From Geodermatophilus sp. DSM 45219 (GTDB lineage Bacteria > Actinomycetota > Actinomycetes > Mycobacteriales > Geodermatophilaceae), in contig NZ_FNIQ01000007.1 of NCBI RefSeq assembly GCF_900104025.1, positions 172,593-236,592 on the forward strand: a stretch of DNA of 64,000 nucleotides, written 5' to 3'. Of this stretch, positions 33,665 to 45,085 are shown in pieces. The notes beneath the pieces were generated by a model that was not told the DNA's origin, ran no database searches, and worked only from the letters and a program-made list of their open reading frames with translations. How positions within the stretch are numbered: position 1 is the stretch's first letter; each line of letters opens with the position of its first letter. Both the position numbers and the translations under genes were made by a program.

Positions 33665-35080
33665 TCACGAGTCGGTGCCCACCTCGTGCACGCGGATGAG
33701 GTTGGTCGACCCCGGGGTGTTGGGCGGGCTGCCGGCCACGACGACCACGCGGTCGCCGTCCCGGAGCCGGCCGATCGACAGCAGCGAGAAGTCCACCTGG
33801 CGGACCATGTCGTCGGTGTGCTGGACCTCGGGCACCAGGAAGGTCTCCACACCCCACGACAGCGCCAGCTGGCTGCGCACCCGGCCGTCGATGGTGAAGG
33901 CGAGCAGCGGCATCCGCGGGTGCAGCGCGGCCAGCCGGCGGGCGCTGTCGCCGGTCTGGGTGAAGGTGGCCAGGGCCTCGACGTCGAGGGACTCGGCGAT
34001 GTCGCGGGCGGCCCGCACGATGGCGCCGGACCGGGACCGGGACTTGCGGACCACCTCGGGCGCCCGCACGGTGTCGCTCTCGACCGCGTCGATGATGCGT
34101 TCCATCGTGCGCACCGCCCCGATCGGGTGCGCGCCCACGGAGGTCTCCCCGGACAGCATCACCGCGTCCGCGCCGTCCAGGACGGCGTTGGCGACGTCGG
34201 AGGCCTCCGCACGGGTGGGCCGGGAGTTGGTGATCATGGACTCGAGCATCTGCGTCGCCACGATGACCGGCTTGTTGCGCTCGCGCGCGGCCTGGATGGC
34301 CCGCTTCTGCACCAGCGGCACCTGCTCCAGCGCCAGTTCCACGCCCAGGTCGCCGCGGGCCACCATGATCCCGTCGAACGCCTCGACGATCGCCTCGAGG
34401 TTCTCCACCGCCTCCGGCTTCTCCAGCTTGGCGATCACCGGGACGGAGACGTCCTCCTGGCGCATGACGTCACGCACCAGCTCCGCGTCGCGCGGTGAGC
34501 GCACGAAGGACAGCGCGACGAAGTCCACGCCCATGTGCAGGGCGAAGCGGAGGTCCTCCTCGTCCTTGTCCGACATCGCCGGCACGCTGACCGCGACGCC
34601 CGGCAGCGACAGGCCCTTGTTGTTCGACACCTCGCCGCCCTCGACGACCAGGCACCACACGTCCGGGCCCTCGATCCCCACGACCGACAGCGCCAGCTTG
34701 CCGTCGTCGACCAGCAGCCGGTCGCCGACCTTGGCGTCGGCGGCCAGGCCCTTGTAGGTGGTCGAGACGCGCTCGGCGCTGCCCTGGACGTCGTCGACCG
34801 TGATGCACACGCGGCTGCCGGTCTCCCAGCTGACCGGGCCGTCGGCGAAGGTGCCGAGACGGATCTTGGGGCCCTGCAGGTCGGCCAGGACGGCGACCGC
34901 GCGACCGGTGCGGTCGGAGGCCTCGCGGACCATGCGGTAGGCCTTCTCGTGGTCGGCGTGCGCCCCGTGGCTGAAGTTCAGCCGGGCGACGTCCATCCCC
35001 GACTCGACGAGGGCCGTGACCTGCTCCAGGGAGCCGGTCGCCGGACCGAGCGTGCAGACGATCTTGGCGCGTCGCGACAT
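33665..35080 (-). CDS. pyk: Pyruvate kinase
   Basis: Pyruvate kinase converts phosphoenolpyruvate and ADP to pyruvate and ATP. The 471-residue protein starts MSRRAKIVCTLGPATGS and contains MDVARLNFSHGAHADH, LADLQGPKIRLGTF, the catalytic Lys segment VIAKLEKPEAVENLEAI, the metal-binding MVARGDLGVEL and the MLESMITNSRPTRAEASDVA signature with the conserved Thr. It is followed by tesB on the same strand 70 bp away and preceded by a terminator shared with the gltD side. Confidence 0.97.
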   Translation of the reverse strand: MSRRAKIVCTLGPATGSLEQVTALVESGMDVARLNFSHGAHADHEKAYRMVREASDRTGRAVAVLADLQGPKIRLGTFADGPVSWETGSRVCITVDDVQGSAERVSTTYKGLAADAKVGDRLLVDDGKLALSVVGIEGPDVWCLVVEGGEVSNNKGLSLPGVAVSVPAMSDKDEEDLRFALHMGVDFVALSFVRSPRDAELVRDVMRQEDVSVPVIAKLEKPEAVENLEAIVEAFDGIMVARGDLGVELALEQVPLVQKRAIQAARERNKPVIVATQMLESMITNSRPTRAEASDVANAVLDGADAVMLSGETSVGAHPIGAVRTMERIIDAVESDTVRAPEVVRKSRSRSGAIVRAARDIAESLDVEALATFTQTGDSARRLAALHPRMPLLAFTIDGRVRSQLALSWGVETFLVPEVQHTDDMVRQVDFSLLSIGRLRDGDRVVVVAGSPPNTPGSTNLIRVHEVGTDS

Positions 35081-35146
35081 GGGTCAAACGCTAGTGGGGC
35101 GGCCGTCCCCGCGTGCGCAGGCCGCCCTGTGAGCCTCGTCCACACG

Positions 35147-35194
35147 CGACGAGGGCCGGGGCCCGCGGGAGCGGGACCCGGCCCCCGGTCGTCG
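35147..35194. terminator. Hairpin between gltD end and pyk start
   Basis: A 48-bp imperfect hairpin running from CGAC (35147) to GTCG (35194) with the strong arms GCCGGGGCCCGC and GCGGGACCCGGC around a short loop. It lies 16 bp beyond the gltD stop and should end the gltBD transcript before pyk. Confidence 0.7.
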
Positions 35195-35210
35195 AGGGGT
35201 GCTGCTCAGC

Positions 35211-36701
35211 TCACCGCAGCGCCACCGCGGTGGGGGTGACCGGGCGCGGCAGCATCGAGGACCCGGTCAGCCAGGTGTCGACGGCGCCGGCGGCGGCCCG
35301 GCCCTCGGCGATCGCCCACACGATGAGCGACTGGCCGCGGCCCATGTCGCCGGCGACGAAGACGCCGGGGACGGTGGACATGAACTCGCCGTCGCGGGCG
35401 ACGTTGCCCCGCTGGTCGACGTCCACGCCCAGGGCCTCGACCAGGCCCTCGCGCTGCGCGCCGGTGAAGCCCATGGCGAGGAACACCAGGTCGGCGGGCA
35501 GCTCGCGCTCGGTGCCCTCGACCTTCTGGAACCGGCCGTCGACCCGCTCCACGTCGTGGATGAGCAGCGCCCGCACGTTGCCGTCGGCGTCGCCCACGAA
35601 GCGCTCCGTGTTCACGCTGTAGAGCCGCTCCCCGCCCTCCTCGTGGGCGCTGGAGACCCGCATGACCATCGGGTAGGTCGGCCACGGGTTGGTGGCGGCG
35701 TCCCGCTGGCCGGGGGGCGCCGGCATGATCTCCAGCTGCGTCACCGAGAGCGCACCCTGCCGGTGGGCGGTGCCGAGGCAGTCCGCGCCGGTGTCACCGC
35801 CACCGATGATCACGACGTGCTTGCCGTGGGCGTCGATCGGCGGGTCGTCGAGCTCGCCGAGCGCCTGGCGGTTGCCGCCCGGCAGGTACTCCATCGCCAG
35901 GTGGATGCCCACCAGCTCACGACCGGGGGCCGGCAGGTCGCGCCCCACGGTGGCGCCACCGGACAGGACGACGGCGTCGTACTCGGCCCGCAACTGCTCG
36001 GCCGACAGGTCGTCGACCCCGCTGCCACCGACCTCGACGCCGGTGACGAACCGGGTGCCCTCGGCCCGCATCTGGTCCAGCCGCCGGTCCAGGAGGGCCT
36101 TCTCCATCTTGAACTCGGGGATGCCGTAGCGGAGCAGCCCACCCACCCGGTCGGCCCGCTCGAAGACGGTGACGTCGTGCCCGGCCCGGGTGAGCTGCTG
36201 GGCGGCGGCCAGCCCGGCGGGGCCGGAGCCGATGACGGCGACCTTCTTGCCGGTGTGCTCCTGGGGGGTCACGGGCTTGACCAGGTCCCGCTGGAACGCC
36301 TGGTCGATGATCTCCCACTCGATCTGCTTGATCGTGACCGGCGACTCCTGCAGGTTCAGCACGCACGAGCCCTCGCACGGTGCCGGGCACAGCTTCCCGG
36401 TGAACTCCGGGAAGTTGTTGGTGGCGTGCAGCCGCTCGATCGCCTCGGTCCAGTCGTCGCGGCGGGCGAGGTCGTTCCACTCGGGGATCAGGTTGCCCAG
36501 CGGGCAGCCGTGGTGGCAGAACGGGATGCCGCAGTCCATGCACCGGGCGGCCTGCTGGCGCACCGCGGTGACCGGGAAGACGGCGTCCTCCCCGTTCTGC
36601 CGGGAGAGGTAGACGTCCTTCCAGTCGAGGATCCGAACGTCGACGGGACGCCGCGGCGGCAGCGCCCGCTCGTGCTTGAGGAACCCGGTCGAGTCAGCCA
36701 C
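35211..36701 (-). CDS. gltD: Glutamate synthase small (beta) subunit
   Basis: The 496-residue NADPH-oxidising subunit of glutamate synthase. The N-terminal Fe-S domain has [20 protein letters not shown] and [12 protein letters not shown]; the FAD site is [20 protein letters not shown] near residue 153, the NADPH site [19 protein letters not shown] near 292, and the second FAD contact [19 protein letters not shown]. The GTG at 36701 overlaps the gltB stop by 8 nt, so the subunits are coupled. Confidence 0.97.
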   Translation of the reverse strand: MADSTGFLKHERALPPRRPVDVRILDWKDVYLSRQNGEDAVFPVTAVRQQAARCMDCGIPFCHHGCPLGNLIPEWNDLARRDDWTEAIERLHATNNFPEFTGKLCPAPCEGSCVLNLQESPVTIKQIEWEIIDQAFQRDLVKPVTPQEHTGKKVAVIGSGPAGLAAAQQLTRAGHDVTVFERADRVGGLLRYGIPEFKMEKALLDRRLDQMRAEGTRFVTGVEVGGSGVDDLSAEQLRAEYDAVVLSGGATVGRDLPAPGRELVGIHLAMEYLPGGNRQALGELDDPPIDAHGKHVVIIGGGDTGADCLGTAHRQGALSVTQLEIMPAPPGQRDAATNPWPTYPMVMRVSSAHEEGGERLYSVNTERFVGDADGNVRALLIHDVERVDGRFQKVEGTERELPADLVFLAMGFTGAQREGLVEALGVDVDQRGNVARDGEFMSTVPGVFVAGDMGRGQSLIVWAIAEGRAAAGAVDTWLTGSSMLPRPVTPTAVALR

Positions 36702-39700
36702 GTGCGGCCTCCATCACTGCCCTGTCGACGTCGGTACCTGCGGCCTCGGCGGCACGCCGGGCCTCGAGCGCGCGCCGGTAGTCGCGCGGCATGATCACGC
36801 TGAACCGCTCGGACCAGCGGCCCCAGTCGGCCAGCAGCGCGGCGGCCACCGGCGACTCGGTGTCGGCGGCGTAGCGCACCAGCACGTCGCGCAGCCACTG
36901 CGCGGACTCGCTGTCCAGCCGCTCCACGTCCACCATCTCGGCGTTGACCCGGTGCCGGGCCAGGTCCAGGACGTAGCCGATGCCGCCGGACATGCCGGCC
37001 GCGATGTTGCGGCCGGTCGGGCCGAGGATCACCGCGGATCCGCCGGTCATGTACTCCAGCGCGTGGTCGCCCACGCCCTCGACGACGGCCAGCGCGCCGG
37101 AGTTGCGCACGCAGAACCGCTCGCCGACCCGGCCGCGCAGGAAGACCTCACCCGCGGTGGCGCCGTAGCCGATGACGTTGCCGGCGATGACGTTGTCCTC
37201 GGCGGCGAAGCCGGCCTCGCGCGCCGGGCGGACGACGATCCGCCCGCCGGACAGGCCCTTGCCGACGTAGTCGTTGGCGTCGCCCAGCAGCCGCATGGTG
37301 ATGCCGCGCGGGACGAAGGCGCCGAAGGACTGCCCGGCCGACCCGGTGAAGGTGAGGTCGATCGTGCCGTCGGGCAGGCCCTCGCCGCCGAAGCGGCGGG
37401 TGACCATCGAGCCGAGCATCGTGCCGACGGTGCGGTTGACGTTGCGCACCGGCAGCTCGAGGCTGACCGGCCGCGCGTCGAGCAGCGCGCCCTCGCAGAG
37501 CTGGATCAGCGTCTGGTCCAGGGCGACGTCCAGGCCGTGGTCCTGGTCGCGCACCTTGTGCCGGGCCGCGCCCTCCGGCAGCTCCGGCACGGCCAGCATC
37601 TTCGACAGGTCCAGCCCGGCGGCCTTCCAGTGGTCGACCGCCTGGCGGGTGTCGAGCAGCTCGGCGTGGCCGATCGCCTCGTCCAGCGAGCGGAAGCCCA
37701 GCTCGGCGAGGTACTGGCGCACCTGCTCGGCGAGGAACTCGAAGAACGTGACGACGAACTCCGGCCGCCCGGTGAACCGCTTGCGCAGCTCCGGGTTCTG
37801 CGTGGCGACGCCGACCGGGCAGGTGTCGAGGTGGCAGACGCGCATCATCACGCAGCCGGCGACGACCAGCGGAGCGGTGGCGAAGCCGTACTCCTCGGCG
37901 CCCAGCAGCGCGGCGATGATCACGTCGCGGCCGGTCTTCATCTGCCCGTCGGCCTGGACGACGATGCGGTCGCGCAGGCCGTTGGCCAGCAGCGTCTGCT
38001 GGGTCTCGGCCAGGCCGAGCTCCCACGGCGAGCCGGCGTGCTTGAGCGAGGTCAGCGGCGCCGCGCCGGTCCCGCCGTCGTGCCCGGAGATGAGGACGAC
38101 GTCGGCGTGGGCCTTGCTCACCCCGGCCGCGACCGTCCCGACCCCGACCTCGCTGACCAGCTTGACGTGGACCCGTGCTGCGTCGTTGGCGTTCTTCAGG
38201 TCGTGGATGAGCTGCTTGAGGTCCTCGATCGAGTAGATGTCGTGGTGCGGCGGCGGGCTGATCAGGCCGACGCCCGGGGTGGAGTGCCGGGTGCGGGCCA
38301 CCCACGGGTAGACCTTGGCGCCGGGCAGCTGGCCGCCCTCGCCGGGCTTCGCGCCCTGGGCCATCTTGATCTGGATGTCGTCGGCGTTGACCAGGTACTC
38401 GCTGGTGACGCCGAACCGGCCGCTGGCCACCTGCTTGATCGCCGAGCGGCGCAGGTCGCCGTTCGGGTCGGGCTGGAAGCGGTCGGGGTCCTCCCCGCCC
38501 TCACCGGTGTTGGACTTGCCGCCCAGCCGGTTCATGGCGATCGCCAGGGTCTCGTGCGCCTCCTGCGAGATGGAGCCGTAGCTCATCGCGCCGGTCTGGA
38601 AGCGCCTGACGATCTCGCTGACCGGCTCCACCTCGTCGATCGGCACGGGCGGGCGCACGCCGGTCCGCAGCGTGAACAGCCCGCGCAGCGTCGCGGCCTC
38701 CTCGGACAGCTTGTCCACGGTCTCGGTGTAACGCTGGAACACGTCGTACTGGCGGGCGCGGGTGGCGTGCTGCAGCAGGAACACCGTCTCGGGGTTGAAC
38801 AGGTGCACCTCCCCCTCGCGGCGCCACTGGTACTCCCCGCCGGTCTCCAGCCGCCGGTGCGCGCGCTCGGTCGGGTTCTCCGGGTAGGCGCGGCGGTGGC
38901 GGATGGCCACCTCCTCGGCCAGGACGTCGATGCCGACGCCACCCAGCGGGCAGGAGGTGCCGGTGAAGTACTCGTCGACGAGCTCCTGGGAGAGGCCGAC
39001 CGCCTCGAAGATCTGCGCCATCGTGTAGGAGCCGACGGTGCTGATGCCCATCTTGCTCATGACCTTCAGGACACCCTTGCCCAGCGCCTTGACCACGTTG
39101 CGGACCGCCTGCGCGGCCTGGATGCCGGTCAGGTTGCCGTCGCGGATGAGGTCCTCGATCGACTCGAAGGCCAGGTAGGGGTTCACCGCGGCCGCGCCGT
39201 AGCCCAGCAGCAGCGCGACGTGGTGCACCTCGCGGCAGTCGCCGGACTCGACGACCAGGCCGACCTCCATGCGGGTCTTCTGCCGCACGAGGTGGTGGTG
39301 GACGGCGGCCGTCATCAGCAGCGACGGGATCGGGGCGCGGTTCTCGTCGCAGTCCCGGTCGGAGAGCACGATGATCCGGGCGCCGGCGGCGATCGCCTTG
39401 CTGACCTTGGTGCGCAGCTGCTCGACGGCCTGCGCCAGCGCCGCCCCGCCGCCGTTGACGTCGAAGTGGCCGGTGATCCGGACGGCGGCGTAGCCGGGCA
39501 GGTCGCCGTCGTCGTCGATGTGCAGGATCTTGGCCAGCTCGTCGTTGTCGATGACCGGGAACGGCAGGAACAGCTGCCGGCAGGACGCCGGGGTGGCCTG
39601 CAGCAGGTTCTGCTCGGGGCCGAAGGTGCGGCCCAGGCTGGTCACCAGCTCCTCGCGGATGGCGTCCAGCGGCGGGTTGGTCACCTGGGCGAACAGCTGC

Positions 39701-41364
39701 CCGAAGTAGTCGTAGAGCAGCCGGGAGCGGTCCGAGAGAGCCGCCACCGGGGTGTCGGTGCCCATGGAGCCGATCGGCTCGGCGCCCGAGGACGCCATCG
39801 GGGTGAGCAGGACCCGCAGGTCCTCCTCGGTGTAGCCGAACAGCTGCTGCCGGCGGACGACGGACTCGTGGCTGGGCCGGGCGCGGCGGCGCTCGGGCAG
39901 CTGCGGCAGGTGGACCAGGCCGGCGTGCAGCCAGTCCTCGTAGGGGTGCTCGGCGGCGAGCGCGCCCTTGACCTCCTCGTCGCGCACGATCGCACCCGAA
40001 GCGGTGTCGACCAGGAACATCCGGCCCGGCTGCAGCCGGCCCTTGGCGACGACGTCGGCGTCGGGGATCTCCAGGACGCCGACCTCGCTGGCCAGCACGA
40101 CCAGGTCGTCCTTGGTGTGCCACCAGCGGCCCGGGCGCAGCCCGTTGCGGTCCAGGACGGCGCCGATGAGCGTTCCGTCGGTGAACGCGACCGCGGCCGG
40201 CCCGTCCCACGGCTCCATGATCGAGGCGTGGAACCGGTAGAAGGCCCGGCGGGCCGGGTCCATCTCGTCGTGGTTCTCCCACGCCTCCGGGATCATCATG
40301 AGCACCGCGTGCGGCAGCGACCGCCCCGACAGGTGCAGCAGCTCGAGCACCTCGTCGAAGGTGGCCGAGTCGCTGAAGTCGCTGGCGGTGACGGGGAAGA
40401 TCCGCTCGAGGCCCAGCTCCGACGCCGGACCGGCCGGGCCGTCGAACAGCTCGGTCTCGAGCTTCGCCTCGCGGGCGCGCATCCGGTTCCGGTTGCCCTT
40501 GATGGTGTTGATCTCGCCGTTGTGCGCGATCAGCCGGAACGGGTGGGCCAGCGGCCAGCTCGGGAAGGTGTTGGTGGAGAACCGGCTGTGCACCAGCGCG
40601 ATCGCCGACTCGTAGCGCTCGTCGCGCAGGTCGGGGAAGAACGCGGGCAGCTGGTCGGTGGTCAGCATGCCCTTGTAGGTGACGGTGCGGGAGGACAGCG
40701 AGGCGATGTAGAGGGAGCTGCCTGCCTCCGACGCGGCCCGCTCGGCCCGCTTGCGCAGCACGAAGGCACGCCGCTCCAGCCGGGTGACGCCGTTGACGGC
40801 GACGCCGCCGCCGAACGCGGTGGCGTCGGCGCGGGCGCCGATGGTCTCGGCGACGAACAGCTGGGCGAAGTGCGGCATGACCGCGAGGGCGGTGGGGCCG
40901 ACGTCGGCGCCGTCGGGGTCGACGGGCAGCTCGCGCCAGCCGAGGACGGTCAGGCCCTCCTCGGCGGCGAGGCGGTCCACGTCGGCGAGCCGCGCGGCGC
41001 GCTCGGTCCCGTCCACGGGCAGGAAGGCGACGCCGACGGCGTACTCGCCCACCGGCGGCAGGTCGAAGTCGACCTCGGCGCGCAGCAGCGCGTCCGGGAC
41101 CTGGGTGAGGATGCCCGCGCCGTCCCCGGAGTTGGGCTCGGACCCGGCCGCACCGCGGTGGTCGAGGTTGTGCAACGCGGTGAGACCGGCGGCCACGATC
41201 CTCCGGGAGGCGCGTCCCTGCACGTCGGCGACGAAGGCGACGCCACAGGCGTCCTTGTCGTTGGCCGGGTCGTACAGGCCGCTCGCGGCCGGGACGGCGG
41301 AGAACGGCACGGCGGTGCCGCCGGAGAACGACGAGTTCGCGGCGGGGGCGGTGGACTCGGACAT
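36694..41364 (-). CDS. gltB: Glutamate synthase large (alpha) subunit
   Basis: The 1556-residue glutamine-dependent subunit makes two glutamates from glutamine and 2-oxoglutarate. A 39-residue propeptide precedes the catalytic N-terminal Cys40 ([13 protein letters not shown]). Next come the class II amidotransferase domain ([40 protein letters not shown]), the central domain, the FMN-binding synthase domain ([36 protein letters not shown]), the 3Fe-4S Cys region [16 protein letters not shown] and the C-terminal beta-helix domain. ATG at 41364 chosen. Operon gltBD. Confidence 0.98.
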   Translation of the reverse strand: MSESTAPAANSSFSGGTAVPFSAVPAASGLYDPANDKDACGVAFVADVQGRASRRIVAAGLTALHNLDHRGAAGSEPNSGDGAGILTQVPDALLRAEVDFDLPPVGEYAVGVAFLPVDGTERAARLADVDRLAAEEGLTVLGWRELPVDPDGADVGPTALAVMPHFAQLFVAETIGARADATAFGGGVAVNGVTRLERRAFVLRKRAERAASEAGSSLYIASLSSRTVTYKGMLTTDQLPAFFPDLRDERYESAIALVHSRFSTNTFPSWPLAHPFRLIAHNGEINTIKGNRNRMRAREAKLETELFDGPAGPASELGLERIFPVTASDFSDSATFDEVLELLHLSGRSLPHAVLMMIPEAWENHDEMDPARRAFYRFHASIMEPWDGPAAVAFTDGTLIGAVLDRNGLRPGRWWHTKDDLVVLASEVGVLEIPDADVVAKGRLQPGRMFLVDTASGAIVRDEEVKGALAAEHPYEDWLHAGLVHLPQLPERRRARPSHESVVRRQQLFGYTEEDLRVLLTPMASSGAEPIGSMGTDTPVAALSDRSRLLYDYFGQLFAQVTNPPLDAIREELVTSLGRTFGPEQNLLQATPASCRQLFLPFPVIDNDELAKILHIDDDGDLPGYAAVRITGHFDVNGGGAALAQAVEQLRTKVSKAIAAGARIIVLSDRDCDENRAPIPSLLMTAAVHHHLVRQKTRMEVGLVVESGDCREVHHVALLLGYGAAAVNPYLAFESIEDLIRDGNLTGIQAAQAVRNVVKALGKGVLKVMSKMGISTVGSYTMAQIFEAVGLSQELVDEYFTGTSCPLGGVGIDVLAEEVAIRHRRAYPENPTERAHRRLETGGEYQWRREGEVHLFNPETVFLLQHATRARQYDVFQRYTETVDKLSEEAATLRGLFTLRTGVRPPVPIDEVEPVSEIVRRFQTGAMSYGSISQEAHETLAIAMNRLGGKSNTGEGGEDPDRFQPDPNGDLRRSAIKQVASGRFGVTSEYLVNADDIQIKMAQGAKPGEGGQLPGAKVYPWVARTRHSTPGVGLISPPPHHDIYSIEDLKQLIHDLKNANDAARVHVKLVSEVGVGTVAAGVSKAHADVVLISGHDGGTGAAPLTSLKHAGSPWELGLAETQQTLLANGLRDRIVVQADGQMKTGRDVIIAALLGAEEYGFATAPLVVAGCVMMRVCHLDTCPVGVATQNPELRKRFTGRPEFVVTFFEFLAEQVRQYLAELGFRSLDEAIGHAELLDTRQAVDHWKAAGLDLSKMLAVPELPEGAARHKVRDQDHGLDVALDQTLIQLCEGALLDARPVSLELPVRNVNRTVGTMLGSMVTRRFGGEGLPDGTIDLTFTGSAGQSFGAFVPRGITMRLLGDANDYVGKGLSGGRIVVRPAREAGFAAEDNVIAGNVIGYGATAGEVFLRGRVGERFCVRNSGALAVVEGVGDHALEYMTGGSAVILGPTGRNIAAGMSGGIGYVLDLARHRVNAEMVDVERLDSESAQWLRDVLVRYAADTESPVAAALLADWGRWSERFSVIMPRDYRRALEARRAAEAAGTDVDRAVMEAARG

Positions 41365-41688
41365 GTCACTCCCGTCGTCGGCACGCCACCTGCGTCCCCG
41401 GCGGCGGCGGCGGGGGCAGGGCGGGGGCGCGGGGCCCGGCCGGTGGTCAGAGGGCAGAGGAGCGGAGCACTGCGGGAGAGCCGGCCGGCGGACGGTCCGG
41501 AGACCGTCGGGCCCGACCCGGCTGGCGAGCCCCGGGGATGGTGCCCCGGTGCTGTCGTCCGCGGGGCGGCGCTGGCCCGGTTCCGACGCGTGCGACCCCG
41601 CCGGGATCACCGTGGGGTCTCGGCAGAAGGGTACACAGGCGCGACACCGGTCTCGTACGCCCGAACCCCGGCTGGCGGCGCGTCGTCC
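41365..41688 (-). promoter_or_regulatory. gltB upstream region with predicted promoter and long leader
   Basis: This 324-bp gene-free gap separates the lgt stop from the gltB start. A minus-strand TACCCT with an extended TGTG lies at 41628-41637, and a weak -35 (ACGAGA) at 41651-41656 with 17-nt spacing. Initiation there would give a leader of about 255 nt rich in GC hairpins, long enough for regulation. A 66-codon frame at 41447-41647 starts on the proposed -10 and so is probably not a leader peptide. Confidence 0.35.
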
Positions 41689-42660
41689 TCAGCCGTCGGA
41701 GTGTCGCCGACCGCCGTCCCCACCAGGGTCTTCGCCGTCGCGGACCTCCGCGGTGGCGGGCGCGACCGCCGGGGCGGCACCGGCCCGGTCGCCGCGGCCG
41801 GTCGCGGTGTCGCCGGCGTCACGTCCCCGGGTGATCACCTCGCGCGGGCGGCCGCGCTGCCAGACCATGTACCCCACCGCGAGCAGGCCGACGACGGCGG
41901 CGGTGTAGACGTTGAGCCGGACGCCGAGGATCGTCTCCGCGGGGTCGGTGCGCAGCAGCTCGATCCACAGCCGGCCGGCGCAGTAGAGGGCGACGTAGAG
42001 GGCGAAGGCGCGCCCGTGGCCGAGCCGGAACCGCCGGTCGGCCCACACCACGACCAGGGCCGCGGCCAGGTTCCACAGCAGCTCGTAGAGGAACGCCGGG
42101 TGGAAGGTGCCCAGCACGAGGGGCTGGCCGTCGGCGCCCACGACCGCGCGGGTGCCGGTCCACTCGTAGACGGTCAGCGCCCAGGGCAGGTCGGTGGCCC
42201 GGCCGTAGAGCTCGTTGTTGAACCAGTTGCCCAGCCGCCCGATGGCCTGGGCGACCAGCAGCCCGGGGGCCAGCGCGTCGCCGAAGGCGGGCAGCGGGAT
42301 GCCGCGGCGGCGGCAGGCGATCCAGGCGCCGACCGCGCCGAGGGCGATGGCGCCCCAGATGCCGAGGCCGCCCTCCCAGATCGCGAGGGCGCGCAGCGGG
42401 TCGCCGCCCTCGCCGAAGTAGGGCCGGGGGCTGCTGACGACGTGGTACAGCCGGCCGCCGATGATCCCGAACGGGACCGCCCAGACGGCGATGTCCAGGA
42501 CGTCGCCGGGCGCTCCGCCGCGGGCCACCCAGCGCCGCTCGGTGATCACGACCGCGGCCACGATCCCGGCGATGATGCACAGCGCGTAGGCCCGCAGCGG
42601 GAACGGGCCGAGCTCCCAGACCGCCTGGGTGGGGCTGGGGATCGCGGCCAGCACCGTCAC
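41689..42660 (-). CDS. lgt: Prolipoprotein diacylglyceryl transferase
   Basis: Lgt transfers diacylglycerol from phosphatidylglycerol to the lipobox Cys of prolipoproteins such as the LivK-type protein here. The 323-residue membrane protein has the Lgt signature GRLGNWFNNELYGR near residue 147, the essential His in RLYHVVSSPRPYF, and HPAFLYELLWNL, with about seven membrane helices. A ~50-residue charged tail follows. GTG at 42660 overlaps the trpA stop (GTGA). lgt behind trpA is the mycobacterial order. Confidence 0.96.
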   Translation of the reverse strand: MTVLAAIPSPTQAVWELGPFPLRAYALCIIAGIVAAVVITERRWVARGGAPGDVLDIAVWAVPFGIIGGRLYHVVSSPRPYFGEGGDPLRALAIWEGGLGIWGAIALGAVGAWIACRRRGIPLPAFGDALAPGLLVAQAIGRLGNWFNNELYGRATDLPWALTVYEWTGTRAVVGADGQPLVLGTFHPAFLYELLWNLAAALVVVWADRRFRLGHGRAFALYVALYCAGRLWIELLRTDPAETILGVRLNVYTAAVVGLLAVGYMVWQRGRPREVITRGRDAGDTATGRGDRAGAAPAVAPATAEVRDGEDPGGDGGRRHSDG

Positions 42661-43553
42661 TGCGCAGCCACCGGGCGCCGGACGCCCGCGGCGAGGTCCT
42701 CCGACAGCCGGCGGACGCCGTCGGCCCCCCGGCCCTCGAGCAGCTCCCGCACGTAGGCCGACCCGACGATCACGCCGTCGGCGAAGCCGGCGACCTCGGC
42801 GGCCTGGTCGCCGTTCGAGACGCCCAGGCCCACGCAGACCGGCACGTCGGTGACCGCGCGGGTGCGGGCGACCAGCTCCTCGGCGGCGTCGCCGACGGCG
42901 GCCCGGGTGCCGGTCACGCCCATGGTGGAGGCGGCGTAGACGAAGCCGCGGCAGGCACGGGCCGTCGCGGCCAGCCGGGCGTCGGTGGAGGACGGCGCGA
43001 CGAGGAACACCCGGTCGAGGTCGTGGGCCTCGGACGCGGCGAGCCAGGCCGCGGCCTCGTCGGGGATGAGGTCGGGGGTGATCGCCCCTGCTCCCCCGGC
43101 GGCGGCCAGATCCGCGGCGAACCGGTCGACGCCGTAGCGCTCGATGGGGTTCCAGTAGCTCATCACCACCGCCGTCGCACCGGCGGCGGCGACCGCCTCG
43201 ACGGCGCGCAGCACGTCGCGCATGCCGACGCCCGCGCGCACGGCCGGGTCGACGGCCTGCTGGATGACCGGGCCGTCCATGCCGGGGTCGCTGTAGGGGA
43301 CGCCGACCTCGACGACGTCGGCCCCGCCCTCGACGGCCGCGACCATGGCCGCGATGGAGGCGTCGACGTCCGGGTAGCCGACCGGGAGGTAGGCGACCAG
43401 CGCCGCCCGGCCCTCCGCCTTCGCCTCGTCGATGGCCTCCTGCAGCCGTGACACGGCTCGGCTCCGGTCTCGCTCCGCTCCTCGCTCGACGCCGTCAGTC
43501 GCCTCCGCGGCGCTCGCTGCGATGCTCACTCCACCGTCGCCCTCGGACGTCAT
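42657..43553 (-). CDS. trpA: Tryptophan synthase alpha subunit
   Basis: TrpA cleaves indole-3-glycerol phosphate and passes indole to TrpB. The catalytic Glu and Asp lie in [20 protein letters not shown], followed by [15 protein letters not shown] and [20 protein letters not shown] for phosphate binding. The ATG at 43553 overlaps the trpB stop (ATGA) and gives 298 residues, but the first 33 codons are a low-complexity repeat. The GTG at 43454 ([19 protein letters not shown] 7 nt upstream) would give the usual 265 residues and may be the real start. Confidence 0.95.
   Translation of the reverse strand: MTSEGDGGVSIAASAAEATDGVERGAERDRSRAVSRLQEAIDEAKAEGRAALVAYLPVGYPDVDASIAAMVAAVEGGADVVEVGVPYSDPGMDGPVIQQAVDPAVRAGVGMRDVLRAVEAVAAAGATAVVMSYWNPIERYGVDRFAADLAAAGGAGAITPDLIPDEAAAWLAASEAHDLDRVFLVAPSSTDARLAATARACRGFVYAASTMGVTGTRAAVGDAAEELVARTRAVTDVPVCVGLGVSNGDQAAEVAGFADGVIVGSAYVRELLEGRGADGVRRLSEDLAAGVRRPVAAQ
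43451..43530. repeat. Low-complexity GAGCGAGGAGCG-type repeat at the trpB/trpA junction
   Basis: The segment, read on the minus strand, contains GTCGAGCGAGGAGCGGAGCG and related GAGCGAG/GGAGC units next to CGCAGCGAGCGCCGC. Such purine-rich iterations are common between genes of high-GC actinobacteria. Here it is in frame with trpA and encodes the variable stretch between MTSEGDGG and the conserved TrpA start. Confidence 0.45.
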
Positions 43554-44914
43554 GCCGACTCCCCCGCGTCCTGCCCGGCGACCGCGTCGCCGGAGGTGAC
43601 CGCGCCCTCGGTGGGCTGCTGGTCGGTGTCCATGCCGGCGCCGGGCTCCACGTGCTCGCGGTCGCCGAGGCCGAACCAGCGGGACGCCGTCTCGACGTCC
43701 TTGTCGCCGCGGCCGGAGAGGTTGACCAGCAGCAGCGGGGGCTCGTCCCCGGCCCGCCCCGCGAGCTCCTGCCCCAGCTTCACCACCCCGGCCAGCGCGT
43801 GCGCGGACTCGATCGCCGGGATGATGCCCTCCGTTCGGCACAGCAGCGCGAAGGCCTCCATGGCCTCGGCGTCGGTGACCGGGCGGTACTCCGCCCGGCC
43901 GATGTCGTGCAGGTGGGAGTGCTCCGGGCCCACCCCCGGGTAGTCCAGGCCGGCGCTGATCGAGTGCGACTCGGTGGTCTGCCCGTTCTCGTCCTGCAGC
44001 AGGTAGGAGCGGGCGCCGTGCAGCACCCCCGGCGTCCCGCCGGTGATGCTGGCCGCGTGCCGGCCGGTGCCCACGCCGTCCCCGCCGGCCTCCAGGCCGA
44101 TCAGGCGCACGCCGTCGTCGGGGACGAAGGCGGTGAAGATGCCGATCGCGTTGGAGCCGCCGCCCACGCAGGCCAGGACCGCGTCGGGCAGCCGGCCGGT
44201 CCGCTCGAGCACCTGGGCGCGCGCCTCGTCGCCGATGACCCGCTGGAAGTCGCGGACCATCTCCGGGAACGGGTGCGGGCCGGCAACGGTGCCGAAGACG
44301 TAGTTCGTCGTCCCGACGTTGGTGACCCAGTCGCGGAAGGCCTCGTTGATGGCGTCCTTGAGGGTCCGCGAGCCGGTGGTGACCGGCACGACCTCGGCCC
44401 CGAGCAGCCGCATCCGGGCGACGTTGAGCGCCTGGCGGCGGGTGTCCTCCTCGCCCATGTAGATCGTGCAGGACAGCCCCATGAGCGCCGCGGCCGTGGC
44501 GGTCGCGACCCCGTGCTGACCGGCGCCGGTCTCGGCGATGACCCGCTGCTTGCCGATCCGCTTGGTGAGCAGCGCCTGGCCCAGGACGTTGTTGATCTTG
44601 TGCGAGCCGGTGTGGTTGAGGTCCTCGCGCTTGAGCCAGACGCGCGCTCCGCCGGCGTGCTCGGCGAACCTCGGCACCTCGGTGATCGGGCTCGGCCGGC
44701 CGGTGTAGTCCCGATGCAGCGCGGCGAACTCCTCGATGAAGGCCGGGTCGGCGCGCATGGCGCGGTAGGCCTCGGTCAGCTCGTCGAGGGCGGCGACCAG
44801 CGCCTCGGGCACGAACCGGCCACCGAAGACCCCGAAGTGCCCGGTGGCGTCGGGCCAGCTCGGCTGCGCCGGCTCGAGTCGCTCCTCGGGCGGGTGGACG
44901 GCGCTCGTGGTCAT
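43550..44914 (-). CDS. trpB: Tryptophan synthase beta subunit
   Basis: TrpB condenses indole with serine using PLP. The 454-residue protein begins the core at [20 protein letters not shown], carries the PLP Lys in [18 protein letters not shown] near residue 104, the catalytic [17 protein letters not shown], the phosphate cup [11 protein letters not shown] and [13 protein letters not shown] near the end. A 35-residue acidic tail follows. ATG at 44914; it overlaps trpA by 4 nt. Upstream is an opposite-strand APRT-like gene rather than trpC directly. Confidence 0.97.
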   Translation of the reverse strand: MTTSAVHPPEERLEPAQPSWPDATGHFGVFGGRFVPEALVAALDELTEAYRAMRADPAFIEEFAALHRDYTGRPSPITEVPRFAEHAGGARVWLKREDLNHTGSHKINNVLGQALLTKRIGKQRVIAETGAGQHGVATATAAALMGLSCTIYMGEEDTRRQALNVARMRLLGAEVVPVTTGSRTLKDAINEAFRDWVTNVGTTNYVFGTVAGPHPFPEMVRDFQRVIGDEARAQVLERTGRLPDAVLACVGGGSNAIGIFTAFVPDDGVRLIGLEAGGDGVGTGRHAASITGGTPGVLHGARSYLLQDENGQTTESHSISAGLDYPGVGPEHSHLHDIGRAEYRPVTDAEAMEAFALLCRTEGIIPAIESAHALAGVVKLGQELAGRAGDEPPLLLVNLSGRGDKDVETASRWFGLGDREHVEPGAGMDTDQQPTEGAVTSGDAVAGQDAGESA

Positions 44915-45085
44915 GGCCCCAGTGTCCCGCGTCCGGCGGCGCAGGGGGCGCAGGGGGTCAGCGCGCCGTCCCGGCGTGCGGTGCGCGCCACTGTCGCGCC
45001 GTTCTCCACGCTCTCGCGCCGGTGCAGCAGCGCGGGGACAGGAGGAACGGCGCGGGAGTCGGCCCGTCCCACCCAGCCTGCCGGG

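Noticed and set aside
41447..41647. A 66-codon frame as leader peptide for gltB
   Set aside because: Its start codon lies upstream of, and its sequence overlaps, the best promoter candidate, and no ribosome-binding site is seen; it has no run of regulatory codons.
36676..42756. A 2026-codon open frame on the plus strand
   Set aside because: It is antisense to gltD, gltB, lgt and trpA, which are strongly conserved. Its translation is Arg/Gly/Asp/Gln-rich without any domain; GC-rich codon bias removes stops from this frame.
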